From Gymnorhina tibicen (Eukaryota; Chordata; Aves; Passeriformes; Artamidae), in contig VXAZ01007590.1 in assembly GCA_013399875.1 (NCBI GenBank), positions 261,216 to 325,215 on the forward strand: 64,000 nt of DNA, given 5' to 3'. Position 1 is the stretch's first letter; each line of letters begins with the position of its first letter. This document shows, piece after piece, positions 13,359 through 26,940 of the stretch. Below the pieces are notes generated by a model. The model ran no database searches, was not told where the DNA came from, and saw only the letters and a program-made list of their open reading frames with translations. The translations under genes and the position numbers were made by a program.

Positions 13359-14831
13359 TTTTTTTAAAACATTAAGAAGAAAACCTCCAAAATTAAACAC
13401 CTCCAGTTTAGCAATAAGCTCATATGAAATCCCTGAAGTGAACAAGTTTTAAATTATAATATTATTTGTGTCAGTTTGATGTATAAGTAAGAAATACACA
13501 GCAATCTCAAACTGAAAATTTCTTCACAGCTAGATATGTGTTGATGAGCAGCAGAAACAGGGCAGTTTCAAGAGGGAAGGTAGCTTAGGATCCAGGGTGA
13601 CAGTACAGCCAGTGATGGCCCGGACCACTGTATAGTGCTGTAGCACAAGCAGAGCAGGTGGAAGTGAGTTGGTGATAGCAAGAGGGTACAGAAACCATCA
13701 GCCTAGGCAAGGTAAGGAGACAGGTTCAGGTCATTCCAACCATCTCAGCATGAGCAGAAAAGCCAGCTGAGCACAGGTATAACTACAACAGAGTTCAGAC
13801 CAGCACTGGAGGAGTTGAATTGAGTAGCAATGTTGCTCTTCACCCATGTTGAGAGAGAGGGAAGGGGTCCCAGGAAAAGGTGGTCAGGACCATTAAAAAC
13901 TACCAGAATACTCAGTGCCCTGACACCACGTCAGTTACTGTACTCCTTTAATCAAAAGAATGATACAATGAATTAATTAATTTATTTAGCAGTGTTTTGT
14001 GGTGTTTGTATAATATTCCTTTCTCAGAAATTTCTAGTGCAATAGAAAACTTTAATGTGCATAATCAGAATCAGAATTAAGACTTGATCTTCCTCATCTG
14101 TTTGACACATTCCTGTTACACTCATTTGTTGTGTGTTTTAATTGCTTGATGGTACAAATATATCTTCCGAAAAGAATAAGCTCAGAATCACCTGGAAATC
14201 AAATTTTGAGTACACGCTTATTCCCCGACTCTAAGAACAGAAAAAATGTATACCCACTAACCTTTCTTTAACTAATTCCATAACATCAGGTATATCTTAA
14301 AGATATTCTCTTTGTGTCAGAATGTTTTGTTCTGACAAAATGAGGACAAGGACATGTGAGATGATCTGCATAAACAGGTTAACAGCATAAACTGGAAATA
14401 ACTGCAATGATTTTGATTTGTTTTCATTTAAAAAGTTTCTTGAGATTTATGTCTTTGACATTCATCATTGTCATTTGACAATACTAAGTAGGTGTATCTC
14501 CAGAAGGTATAATCCATTGCTTAAAATGAACAGCAAAATCTTTCTTCCAAGATGAGACAACTGAGCTACCTCCTGGTATTTACTGCAAAATATCACAGAT
14601 TTTTTTAGTTTTTCTTCAGCATCTGCAAAAATTTGAAACGGATAAAACATTTCTATACATATTCCTGACATGCTGAGTGAGATATTTTCATTGGCCTACA
14701 CTGCAAAGTATTTTGGGGGTAAAAAAACCCTGGTCATTATAGTCCTTTGCTTTCTTAGGTGGTTTTAAAACCACTAACACATTGTAATTGAAATTTTGAA
14801 ACTTGCCTGATTCTCAGACATGCTACAGCAT
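13359..14831. other. Unannotated stretch with a GC-richer block
   Basis: No gene is recognised. Bases 13560-13920 are noticeably richer in G and C than the surroundings and are purine-biased on the plus strand, but I cannot tie them to a known repeat. Confidence 0.55.
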
Positions 14832-15010
14832 GTTTGGGGGTTTTTTTTGTTTGGGTTTTCTTGTTTGGGTTTTTTGGAGTGTTTTTTTTTTGTTTGTTTG
14901 GGTTTTTTGTTTGGTTGGTTAATTTTGTTCTTTGCTTTTTGTTGGGTTTTTTTGGAGGGATTGTTTGTTTTTTGTTTTTGTGGGGTTTTTCTGGTGGTGT
15001 TGGTTTTTTT
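14832..15010 (+). repeat. T/G-rich low-complexity tract
   Basis: Nearly 180 bp made almost only of T runs broken by short G runs (GGG, GGGG), with very little C or A. It reads as open protein frames on both strands, but the composition alone explains that. Several GGG runs spaced by T runs could form a G-quadruplex or R-loop. Confidence 0.9.
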
Positions 15011-16702
15011 CATACAGATACATGAAACCATGAGGCCTAATTCTTGTAGAAAGAAAGAAATGTTTCTCAAAACCTTAAAAGTTACCTTAAGGAGTGTCCT
15101 TAATTATAGAAAATTATAGAAAATTTGTCCATCCTTGGAAACTATACAATTGCTTATGGATTTTCATCCCCCTGCTGAGATAAAAGTGACCTTTTCTTAA
15201 ATAACACCTCAGCTACTGAGAGTGAACCCATTCTCTCAGGAATCTTTTCTTGGAAACAGTTGCAACACAGGAATTTCTAAACTTATCTCCAGTACCCTAT
15301 GAGCAGCAGTGATGTCTGGTGCAACACCTGTTGTAAGAGGAGAAGTTTCTATCTAGCTCCTTGGTGTATGTATAGCTAAATTTTAATGGCCACATTCTGT
15401 TCTCACCACTTAAAACATTCATAAGGCACGTGCTTTGTTACCCAGACATCTGGCATCATTGTCTGAACTACCACATAGTAATAACAAATTGCCATATACT
15501 CCAAAGTGCTGGCTATTTTTGAAGAAAATGTGCACAGTTCAGGGCAAGTAAGACTAATGCTCTCTGGAAGGTTGTTTTTTTTTCTGACTAGAAAATCCAA
15601 AGACAAATTTAATGGAGTTCTCACACCTGCATCAGCTGACATCAGGAACCGAAGTGTGGACTCCAGACACATTCTATCCTTTGCCACACATTTTAGTCTC
15701 CCAGTTCTCATGCATCAAAATCTGTAGTTAACCAGGTACAACCCTCACATCTTTTTTTTTCAATAGTCACCATAGAAAGTGCTTTCTACTATTTAATTCT
15801 ATTGATACACAGTCAGATGGATATGCAGGTTTCCAATTAATTGATGGGCTTCACAATCCTGATGTGTCTAGGATAGGGACTCCTTCTTAATACAGCAATT
15901 ACTACATGGCCAAGTAACTTGACTGTGAAAACATTTTCACCAGAAAGCTATTAAGTCAAAACTTTTTCTGAAATCATTTTATGCTTCACTGGCTGTGGTT
16001 CAGTCTAGACATAATCAAACCAACTTTAAATGAATTCTCTCAGGCATAGACAGCAGTCTAATTTCATGAGCAGAGCAACTTGCACAACTCACAAGAGAAA
16101 TACAAATGCCTCTGCTGAAATACATGTTACCATCACTAGACTAAGCCTACTAACTGAACTAAGCAGTTAAATACCACTCATTCGGCTGGAAATGGAGAGG
16201 AGTTGATATCACTGTCAGTGTTCCAGATCAGAAAACTAAAATTAATTGCTCATGGGTTGGGGGTTGTCATGCCAAATATGAATTTCGATTAGGTTCTCTA
16301 AACTGCATGAGAATTACTGTAGTTTAAACTTCTCTGGAGGAAACTTAGAAATTACCTGAGACATAGTGGATTTTTTTGAAAAAGATTGGAATTGGTGGTC
16401 CAGTACCATGCTGACTGATCACTGTAATGAAGTACAGCTGTGTGATTGAGGATCCATATCTTACTGGTTAAAAATACATTTCTTCCTCTTGCAAAGTACA
16501 ACACTGCAGTCTAATGCTCTTCCTTCAAGGAGTTGTGTATTCTCATTTAGTCATGAATAGGGAGAAGAATCCTCATGCTTTTGCTTTCCCAGAAACATTA
16601 AATGTTAAAAAGAAAGGAACTCTTCCATTCATCTTTTGATTAGTAAGGGAAAATATAACTACAAAGACAGTTTCATTTGCATAACTTGAATTGCAAAAGT
16701 GA

Positions 16703-16730
16703 TAGTCTAGGAATTGTAGTCTAGGAATTG
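16703..16730. repeat. Perfect two-copy 14-bp tandem repeat
   Basis: TAGTCTAGGAATTG occurs twice in direct tandem without mismatch, which indicates a recent slippage duplication. Confidence 0.92.
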
Positions 16731-19700
16731 TCATGATGATGTGTTCTCTCAACTTTGACTATGCTGTGAAAAATAAGTGAAAAAGTAGGAAACAAGCTTC
16801 CATAGTGTAAGTGATGAGACTTGAAATCTTTTCTGCAATGTCTCATATATTCCTGGTTTACCTGTAGTGGTGGGAGGTCTCTGCTGAAGTTCCAGAAATG
16901 AGAAATACCTGTTCTTTGAAGGAATTCAGCAATAGGAATGAGTTTAGGCTTTAAATGAATCTTGTATTTTTGTAACCCTATTCAGTGGTGAAGCTTCTTG
17001 TCATGACTAGAATTTCCTTGTAAATAAACCGGAAACCATCTTGTTGAAATCTATTCCAATAGTTTCCTGCTCAATGTTACTGAAAACCCAAAGGACATTT
17101 TTAGAAGATTAAGTCAAAAATTACTGATCTTCAGATGAATATTAGACCTGTTCTCACTGTGACATCATTATGTATGCTCTCAGTATATTCAGACTGTATT
17201 TCCAAACTACATTATATCTACATCAAAGATACTGGTACTATATGATGCTACTGGTATCAATTGATGTTTGAAGTTTGATAATATAACACCTGATTAACTA
17301 AAGAACCTATTCCCAATACTAGTTTTACTAAATAAAAAGCTTTCACTTTTGCATATGTATGTATGTGTTCCCATTTGTATGAAAGGTGATCATGAATCCA
17401 ATGAACGGAATATATGTTACTTTTGGTTTCACAGGATAGTGTAGCTTTCATCTCCTTTGTTTTTTAGAGGAAAGGTAAAAAAGCTAGGGAAAAAAAAGAG
17501 CAAGGAAAGGAGAGAGTGTATGTTAGAGAGATGAGTTTGGAATTGAAAATGGCTGTTTAAAGTAAATCTCCACCGGAGAACAGGTTTGGATTTCTGCCTT
17601 CTCTTTAGGAAAAAAAGAGAATTAGAGTTAATGGTAACATTTGATATGCTGACTTTTATTGCAAAATATTTATTTATATAACATTTTCTGGCATTAGTAA
17701 AAAAGTATAATGAGAAAAAGATGTTAATTTAAATTATACCTAAACCAACATAATATAATTGATGATCAGAAAACTGTGCACACTGAAATACACATATCAA
17801 GACAATAACCTTTCCCCTGCCGAAAACTGGGCGTGAAATTTTGAACAAGAAATACTATCCAAGCAGACAAAATTCATTCTCTTAAGTCTTTATTCCTCAA
17901 TCCACTACCAAGGAGTAATGCAGTTGTCAGCAAGGTGTGGCCTGCTCCACTGTCTTCTACTTACTCTCCGAGAAGAAACAGCTTAACTCTCTGTAAGGGT
18001 ATATGAGAGATTGTTGCAGCTCCTGAGAATAGAGAGTTTAGATTAGATGTAATCCAAACTTCTCCTATAATCAGGACCATGTCAAGTAAACATTTTGGCT
18101 TGAACCAAATCATGTCTCTACTGAGGGAGAGAAGAAGCTGGAAATGAATTATCTCTGCCTAAGCTGTTTCAATTTTTTTTATGGGTATAAGTTCATAGTC
18201 CCATTTTCTTCTATCACGTAGATTTCATGCGTGATTTTCCCTATCATAATAATATTTTTTGCTGCTGAAAGACACTATGGCAGGAAATTTCCAACCACTT
18301 CCATCTGCAGTACACTACTTAGTGTACTACTGATTGATTTTTACTCTGTTCTGCTTGAGAAGCACGACTAGCTTAAGACTAAAGATTTTTGAGCAGAATA
18401 TCTAAGTGTTAATGCCAGCATAGCATCTACTGGCTGCTGCCAACACCACTAATTGTGGAGGTTAGTCCTGGATAGAAACAGAGTTCTGCGAAAGAACACG
18501 TAGCTGAGACATGCTCTTCTTCAAAGAGGAAGGCACTGACTGGGATAAGATTATACCACAAAAGGTTTAGTACTTGTTATTCAAAACATGTTTTTGCGTC
18601 AATAGGCTTGTACATATAAATATGTGGCTATAATATGTCAGCAGTGTGCATTACTAAAAGGTAGGCAGAATCCTCTTTTTTTGTTGATTTCTTTTTTTTA
18701 ATATAACAGCTAATTTGTATTTACTCTTTCTTTTATTTTTATCATCTATGTACTTCTATTTGACCTGAAGAAACTTTATACTACCAAATTTTTTGAACAG
18801 TCTTGCCTTCTTTTGTGTAATTCACGTCAATCCCGTGAAAAACACACTGGCTTTGACCATCAGGAGGATTTTTAAAATAATTTGATTATTCTCTGTATAT
18901 CCTTTTTTGATAGAAAATTGAACATGAACTTACATGCCTAAGTACCAAAATTAGATTTATGCTATTGACATAGTGAAAGCAGTTATCTCCTCCCAGCTAT
19001 CACTTTAGACATCTCTTCTGAAATCGCAAGAGATGTTCAGGTCTTTCACTGCTCAGCTGACAATATCTATGCAAAGAAATGATTCTTTTAGGGCTGTATT
19101 TTTCCACTGTCTCAAACACTGAAGTTATTTTACTTAAGATATCCTACTCCTCCCACCAATGCCAACCATCAAAATACCAGTCAATTAAAATGATCCAGTT
19201 TATCCTCACCTCTGACCTAAAATACTGTTGCCTTTGGTCACATTAGCTTAAGCAATACATAAGTAGCTTTTAGCACCATCTAGCTAACTCCCAATGTAAC
19301 ATACTTCACCGAAGTTTCATCATTTCTTCTGGAAATGTTTTGAGTCCCTTTCTACAAACCTCACAGCAATTTTTAGCCCTCCATATGAACTTAATCTCAT
19401 GCATAAAGGGAGAAAACTTTCTCTGATGTGGCTGTAGGCTCATTTTACATGTGATAAATTAATAGCAAGCTGAAAGCAGTCTGGAAGGGCATTAGTAAGA
19501 ATGTCACACAGGTTTTTTTCTTTGCTATAGGTTCTCTGTGGTGGGTGTTGCACTGCAGCCCTCGGAGCACTGGCTGTACAGGCTGCTGCTTCTCTCTGCA
19601 GTTGATATCAATGTGACAGTCATTTCGATATGAAATGGATTCTCAGTTTCATCCTGATAGTTATGCAGTATGATAAATTTTTCAATGCAAGTCATGGAAA

Positions 19701-20759
19701 ATTAAAAAGCTGAAAATATTTCATGATTAGTTTTGCACGTTTTGTTTCTACCCATCATATGTAAGTGAAATTGTATTAAAAGTAAAAGTGCTGTCTGCAT
19801 CTCATAGCAAAAGAACACAATAAGAGCAAAAAAGTCCTCTTTTTAAGCAGTGAGTTGACAAGAAAATATATTTTCTTCAAGTATAACTGCATTTCTCCTT
19901 CCTTTCTTTTCAACTCACTCAGATATCTTTACAGTGCCTTGAATTTTCTAAAAGATTCTAGTTAGACCCTCTACATCAGAGACTTGCAACAGTTTCCTGC
20001 TCTCAAGGTAAAAAAAGCCCACTGTATTTGCTGAAACTGACTCTTTTAGTCTCCAAATTATGCTTTCATTTTGTGCTCCTCTACCATCAAGCAATATGCA
20101 ACTGGAGCACTTGAATAGTAGCTTAAGAAGTAAGAGAAAGATGAATGTGGTAAAACGAATGCTATTACCTAGCAGTAACAATTAGATTTAGTGTTTACTA
20201 TGAGCTGATGTAGGATTGTAATTTTCCAGTAATCCAGTTGGCACTGTATTATGAAAGGAATTTTGTGAATTTATCTGTTTTTCCTGTTGCATTAAATGAT
20301 TAAAATACATTAAATAATAGAAAAAATAAATAGATGATACTATACTAATGTAACCAAATATATTTCTTCTGTTCATCAGGATTACACAGAAAAGTACAAT
20401 TCTGAAAAAGGACAAAACTTAAAATACTAAGCAGTTCTAAAATTTAAGAGATTTTTCCCAGCAAAATTATTTATATACCCAAAAAGGTAGGAATTTTTCA
20501 GTTATTTAAAGTAGGTTTTAAAGTATTTAATAATGCTTAAAACATTTCAACTTGCTTCTCTTGGAAAAAGCAGAAAATCTAAATTAAGTTATTTTTTGAG
20601 TTATTATGGTAGGTCACTTTGATGGGGATCTCAATTTTCAATAACATGGTTAAAGGGTCAGGATTAATGTAACTAATATTCTATTATTGTGATACGTAAA
20701 TTGGCTTGGTTTTTTTCAGAGTGTTAAGTTGCTCTCACAGGAGTTGGATGAGTTTTCTT

Positions 20760-20776
20760 GTTTTTTTTTTTTTTTT
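20760..20776. repeat. Poly(T) run
   Basis: An uninterrupted T run of about 17 bases followed by AAATATATAT. No LINE or SINE body is recognised on either side. Confidence 0.9.
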
Positions 20777-21621
20777 AAATATATATTTCTTCCTCTTTTT
20801 CACTTAGAGTCATTTCACTATTTCACTTAGACCTACAAGTCTACAATTACTGACTTCTATACCTTAAAAGCTGAATTAAGGCTGATGATAATTTCCAGAA
20901 ATAAGGAACTTGTCCCCATTCAGCTATTTTAGGGCAGCAGCTTCCCCTAGAACTCACCAAGCAGGCTTCACCTGCAAGACATTGAATGCCACCACAGGGT
21001 ACATCTGTAGTATTCTAGTTGCTTCGGATTGGTCAACCTAACATGGAGAAAAAGCAATCTGCTGTTTTATTTTTTTGTTCCATATCTACTTTTCCCATTA
21101 CAGGGATCATTTTCTCCCAGTGGGAGAAATTAATTTCATAATTCAATTCATTACAATGCATTAACTAATTGTCTCCATTCTCTTGCAGTTAATTAAACTA
21201 AATTAAGTCAATTATACTTTTCTATCTCTGTCTTTTCTTTTGCCTAATCTGAATTGGAGAAAGTGAACCTTAGTTGGAAAATAGAAAAGAGAAAGCATTC
21301 CTTACAGGAAAAGTGCAAGCCTTAATATCACAGTGTGAACACAGTTTAAAAATAAAGTGATATAAAAGACCTTTAATTTCATTTACCTATGATAAAGAAA
21401 AATTGGCCACTGCTTGTTGTGGGAGTCCTTTTTGTTTGGTTGGCTGTGTGGTTTTTTCTTCGTAACATAGTGACATTTTTCCAAGAAATGGACATTAATA
21501 TTCACTTCATTTAGGAATTTTGATATAAGACAGACATGGTATAAAGGTGTGGTGATATAGCACTCATTTCAGCACCTTAAAGTTATAAATAGAATAATCA
21601 CTGAATTCCTGTTGGAATAGG

Positions 21622-21643
21622 AAACAAACAAACAAACAAACAA
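21622..21643. repeat. (AAAC)n microsatellite
   Basis: About five copies of the AAAC tetramer. Confidence 0.9.
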
Positions 21644-22650
21644 GCATAGTTTTTCATACACTTCTTAAAGAAAGATATATATAAAATTTTCAGATTTTCA
21701 GTTAATGGGAAATAATAAAACTAATCCTTTAAGTTAATAATCTTCCTCCCCTGCACCATTTTTAAAATTACTTACTCCTTATTCTTCTTTTGGTTGGGTT
21801 ATTTTTCTGCTACTACATAGATGTCAGAAAAGTACATTTGGGAAGATGTTCATGACAATAAAATGGAATGTTTCCAGAAGTATAGTGCCACCCCACTTAA
21901 AAACAAGAGTGTTTCTGATTTGTGGACACCATTGAGGATGACAGTAGAAAGTAAAAAAACCTTTTCTTTATCTTACTTTTCTTTCTTCTTTATTAACTAT
22001 GGTTATTCACACAAACATTTAAACGAGCAACACTTGGTTTACTTCAGATTAGTCCAATTGGTGACCACAGATGACCTGTGAATTCTTTCTGTGTTTATTT
22101 TCCCTTGATACCAACATATAGCAAAAGAAGACCAAAGACTTAGGAGTACGACAGTAAGAAACACTTTCTATTACACATTTGAATAAAATGCTCTCATTTT
22201 CAGCCCAGAGCAATTTGCAGTCTATAGAATTTAATCTGGTCATGACACAGTTTCAGAATTTCACAGACATTTAAAATTTTCTGCTTTACTAGCATTCTGC
22301 TGCATTTTCGTTCCCTACAAAATGGAAACTCAGCCTGCTCTATCTTGAAGCTGTACCTTTTGGATGAGGAATAATAGTCACCAAATAAAGAATTTCTCAT
22401 CCCCTTCACCCCTCTGCACTTGGAATCAGCTGTGAGAATGTATTCGTAAGGAAGATCACTGTCAGTGAAGAGGTGATAATGGTAAAGGATTCCGGAATGC
22501 AGATTAAGGCAGGTCTCTTTTCTTTTTCACATTTTTTATGTTGCTCTGGTTTTAATTTTTCTCCTAACATAGAACGCCTTTCTTTATATGGCTGATACTT
22601 GATTTCAGTTCTTCTAAAGGTGCCTTGCTACAAGAGTTATTACTTTATTG

Positions 22651-22700
22651 TCTGTCTATCTATCTATCTCTATATCTATATCTGCATCTATATATCTCTC
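22651..22700. repeat. TCTA/TATC-type tetramer microsatellite
   Basis: Imperfect TCTA units pass into TCTATA hexamers. A separate AT-only island of TAATAATAT type follows at about 22728-22795. Likely polymorphic in length. Confidence 0.85.
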
Positions 22701-24387
22701 AACCTCAAAGGATCTATAGCTCTATGTCATTATAATAATATCTATCATTATATAATTATATCTTATAATAATATAATTATTATCAATATATTTCTAGACC
22801 CAAGTTTCTAAAAGTGCTTTTAATCAAGTAAAAGAGTCTTAGAAACTTTTCAATTAATTACTTTTTTTCACTGTCCCTCTAATTTACCTAAGCTGACCTC
22901 GTGAAACCTGAGACGTGAGAAACTTAATGGCTAAGTTAATTAAGAAATATGCATTTGTTCCAATAAAATCTGCAAGAACTTTTTTACATCATTTCTTTTT
23001 TTGATCCTTATCCTGTTTCTTTCAACTAAAACTTCAAATTGTACATCAACATCCAGATCATGTCAGGTAGCTGAGAAAGCATGAACTTGTATCCATAATA
23101 GGACAAAGAATGTACTTCACTCTTCTATCAGACAGATATTACTACATTAAACACTAATCAAAGATTTCTACTTCTTAATTTAAGGAATTGATATTTGTGT
23201 GCTGCTGTATATAGTCAGAAAAAGTCTACCTACTAATATTTCCAAGTTTCCTTTCGGCATATAAGGACACTGTCCATTAATTAGAATACATCCCCAAGAG
23301 GGAATATAGGTCTTTTTGGTGTATTTCTGTACCTTGCCTCTTCAAATACTTCATAAATCTTCTGTGTATGAGCTACCCTGTCATGAAATACTCCAGAGTT
23401 TATCCTACATTTGCTAGACAGCAATAACTGACCAGTCTCATTACTGATTGTGTAACACAGACATCCCTATGCTGGAGAGAGTGAGGTAAAATCAACAGAT
23501 GGTGAGACTAACTTGTGTTTATCAAAGTACACGGTATGCTACAGTAGCTGGGTTACTACCTGGTGTGTCAAGATAAGGTTATTCCCTAGAATAGGATAGC
23601 TGCTCTGATCTTAAAACATTGGTTTGAATAAGAAATGTAACATTTCTCATTCAGTGGCATTGTGTATTGAAACCTTCTGAAAGGCAGTAACAGTGTATGA
23701 AAGCATAATAGCTCCAGGCTGTCTTTGCTTCTGCATCTGGGACTCCTTCTGACTGTAATTTTAATTTTACTTTACATCAGAGGGCTGGAATAACTTCACA
23801 TTCAGGCAGAAGGTTCCTCTGTAGGCACACTCTGTGTTCCAGTTCTCCAAAAGATATGTTCCATTTGTAAAATACATCTCTTTTTAAACAGCACACAAGC
23901 TTACCAGGGACGTTGTTTGTAAAAGCAAGCTGCAAACGATGTATAGTCCCACAAGATTTCTGATTCCATCCAGATCTTAATAATTTTTTCTCTTTTTTTA
24001 AGCAAATACATATGTAAAAGTTCACATTGTCTATAAGTGGTGCTCTCAAACCTCAAGTGTCTTATTTTCTATAGGATAGTTCTACATCTCAGAGAAAAGA
24101 AATCGGACTAAAGAGATGGGAAAATCTGAAAATTAATTTTGGTTCTAGCCATCACTACATCATAATTTCATAGACATGATGGTGTTTGAAGATAACAAAA
24201 ATTAGAGAGTATATAGATAAATGAACAGGATTAATTATTTGCTGACTTTGCTACACTAATAATATGGACTACCAGAAATCTAATAAATAACAGTTTTAGC
24301 AATGACATGGATATAAAATTCTCATTAACATGTAAGAATCTCAAATACTGTGCAAAACCAAAATAAAGCTCTTGGCTTATGTGCTTT

Positions 24388-24409
24388 ATTTTATGAGTAT
24401 TTTATGAGT
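24388..24409. repeat. Perfect two-copy 11-bp tandem repeat
   Basis: ATTTTATGAGT is present twice in direct tandem. Confidence 0.9.
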
Positions 24410-24762
24410 ATCTTATTATCTAAATATTTCTCAATACAAGTCAGACAAATAACTTTCCTTGAGTAATATTTGAGGTAGAAGGTATCAGCTTGCAAAGAAT
24501 ATCTTTGGTATATGACTGCTCCATAGAAACCCGTTCTTGAGTTTTTCACTCTGAGGCAAAACTCTTAAGGCTCATTCCTCTTCCCAGAACCTGTAATCCT
24601 CTTCCCAAAACTTATATAGTCAAAACTATATGTGTGTAGCAAAGCTAAGAGAAGAAAATTATTACTAACTTCCTTCTCTTCCTAACTTTCACTATAAAAG
24701 TCCTTTTATAATTAACTGCAGAGTGAGACGTGTATGAATTTACTTAATGAAATCAATGTGTA

Positions 24763-24920
24763 TTTTTTAGTTTTCCTTTTTTCTTTTTCCTCTTTTTTTT
24801 CCCTAACTTTTTTCTTTTCTCTTTTGGCCTTTTCTTTTTTCTTTTTTTGTCCTTTTTTGTCTTTTGTTTTTTTTGGTTTTTTTTCTTATTCCTATTTTCT
24901 TATTTCTATTTTCCTTTTAG
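24763..24920 (+). repeat. Polypyrimidine-rich tract ending in AG
   Basis: About 155 bp of T with interspersed C and few purines, ending in CCTTTTAG. It looks like an overgrown splice-acceptor tract, but the following sequence shows no exon-like frame, so I call it low complexity. Confidence 0.85.
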
Positions 24921-25361
24921 AAAAACAGTAAAACACCAATCCAGATATCCTTCTGGCAATCAGACAGAGAAGTAAGTGATAGATTGAAATTTTATTGGAC
25001 TGTGTTTAGTCAGAAATTTATTTCTCATATTAGACATCTTGATCCAAGATAAAAAGAAATTTTTCAACAGATTTTATATTTTTAGAGTTTTCACCTAATA
25101 AGGACACGGGCATTGGAAAATTGTAGCCCAATATTCAACTAAAGTAACTAAATTAAAAAAAGAATGGAAAGGTAGACTGTTATAAATAAAAAAGGAAAGA
25201 AAAGTCTGTGATAGACAACAAAGTACAAAGTATATAAAATTAAGTAACTAAAAAAGGCAGTGGTTGCAATGACGTAAATACATAAATGCAATTTGAAGTA
25301 GCTCATTTTCAGAAAAAAAGCTTCATTTAATAATCTTCATGTTCCTCAATATTCTTCTCTT

Positions 25362-25410
25362 GGGGTTTTTTGGGTTTTTTTGGGGTTTTTCCCCCTGGGG
25401 AAGGAAGGGG
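25362..25410 (+). repeat. G-run cluster with quadruplex potential
   Basis: G runs of 3-4 bases at 25362-25365, 25372-25374, 25382-25385, 25397-25400 and 25407-25410 are separated by T-rich spacers and one C run. The first four runs satisfy a loose intramolecular G-quadruplex pattern with loops of about 6, 7 and 11 bases. Confidence 0.75.
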
Positions 25411-26814
25411 ACAGTACACTTGTGACTAGAGGGTAGATCTGATTGAAAAATGTTACAAATACAAATATTAAGAAAAAAAACCAAAAAACAACAAACCCCA
25501 AATGTTACTTATTTCTTATTTCTGTATATCCACAAAATGTGGAAGGCTTTCAAGTCATTATTTTAACATTACAAATTACTGAAACATTAACTATATTTCT
25601 AAACACTATACACCTAGAAAGAAGACATTGGTGAAACCAGACAACAGACTGTTTCACCCATCATTCTTGATAGCACAGTTGAAATGTCCTTGGAGAGGAA
25701 TGAACATCCTTTTTGATCATTTTGATATGTTTATACTGCTCTATGACCAAATCATATAAAGAACTGCATGCTAAAACACAGGCTCAGCTGTTAATCTCCA
25801 TCTCAAAACTGCAAATAGAGTTCTGCTATAGTGTTTGGTGAGAGATCCTGGATGAAGATACTATCAGAGCCACCATGTATAGGAATGAAAGTACCGTGCT
25901 CTGGTTCCTGGTTTTGTTACTAAAGGAAAACTAGAAGCAGCTTTCTGAAGTTTGTAAACGCCTTGAAATCTGCACTGTTTACAGAAGTCACTGACTGTAT
26001 CCACATATAGAAATAGCTCATGGGAAGCCCAGCACCAGACCATTTCTTTCAAACATTAAATTCCTGAGAACTAAAGTCTCCTGGATCAATTTAGCCTGTA
26101 TCTAATTAATATGCCACACAAAAGTTTACTATCACAATAAGACTGAAAAAAATACCACTAGATGTAGTGCTTTCCACTTACATTAATTTAGCAAATTAAT
26201 GACTTCGAAATAGCCCCAAATCAGAAACAAAGAGCTCTCAGAGACATTACTAAATTAGGGGTATTTTTGGTAATTTCTTAAAAAAAAATTAAAAGAGAAA
26301 TTAAGTGTGTTGGTGCAGAACATACAGAAAACAAACCGTGGTGGAAAGTAATGAAGAAGTGTAGATTAATCAGTGACACTACAGGCTTTTTAATGATCTT
26401 TCTTATTAATGATATTAAAAAAAAGAGGCTGCACTAGTGTAAAAGTAGAAATATGAACAATTACAGAAATTAAAATAACTCTAATTGCCCATCACTGTTT
26501 GGCAGCTGCATTCTGGGTGACAATGGTTGTTATCACAGAGTTTTTACCACTACCCGAGTAAAGGTAACAATCACACAAATTAGCAGCTGTAATTAACTAA
26601 ATTCAAACCTGATTATTGGAGAGAAGTATTGGTGACCTCACCCACAGATAAAATAATGTGAACCTGAAAATTTTAAGTGTTTAGAATATATGCTTAAGTT
26701 GATGGGAAAATAATGTGGTTTATTTTTGAGGTTTATGCAAATTTAATTTATGTAATTATACTCCTGGTGCAAATTCCCTTCCCTTTGTTTTGCTTCACTT
26801 TCATATGTGGCTTT

Positions 26815-26940
26815 TCTTTACCTGTTAAGCCGTCCCTACCTCAACCCAGGAGTTTCCTCACTTTTATGCTCCCCATTCTCTCTCTCCATCTCATGGAGGC
26901 TGTGTGAGGCTGAGTTGTTGGCTGAGGTAAAACCACCACA
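26815..26940 (+). mobile_element. 3' end of an avian ERVL-like LTR
   Basis: A GC-richer fragment with the wording of the 3' part of a common avian ERVL-type LTR: 'ctacctcaacccaggagttt', a 'ctctctctccatctcatgga' segment, 'ggctgtgtgaggctgagttg', and the end 'gtaaaaccaccaca'. The CA end falls at 26940. The 5' part of the LTR is missing or too diverged to see, so the element is truncated. The family name is from memory of the pattern and needs a library search. Confidence 0.65.

Larger units (their letters stand above)
15011..26814. other. Long unannotated AT-rich stretch with simple repeats
   Basis: No gene, LINE or LTR is recognised in this nearly 12-kb stretch. It contains the simple repeats listed separately at 16703, 20760, 21622, 22651, 24388, 24763 and 25362. 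Open frames are short and unlike known families. Confidence 0.55.

Noticed and set aside
14774..15119. Lys/Pro/Thr-rich and Phe/Gly-rich frames on both strands
   Set aside because: These are direct translations of the T/G low-complexity tract.
24763..24920. A giant splice-acceptor tract
   Set aside because: No exon-like frame or GC change follows the terminal AG.
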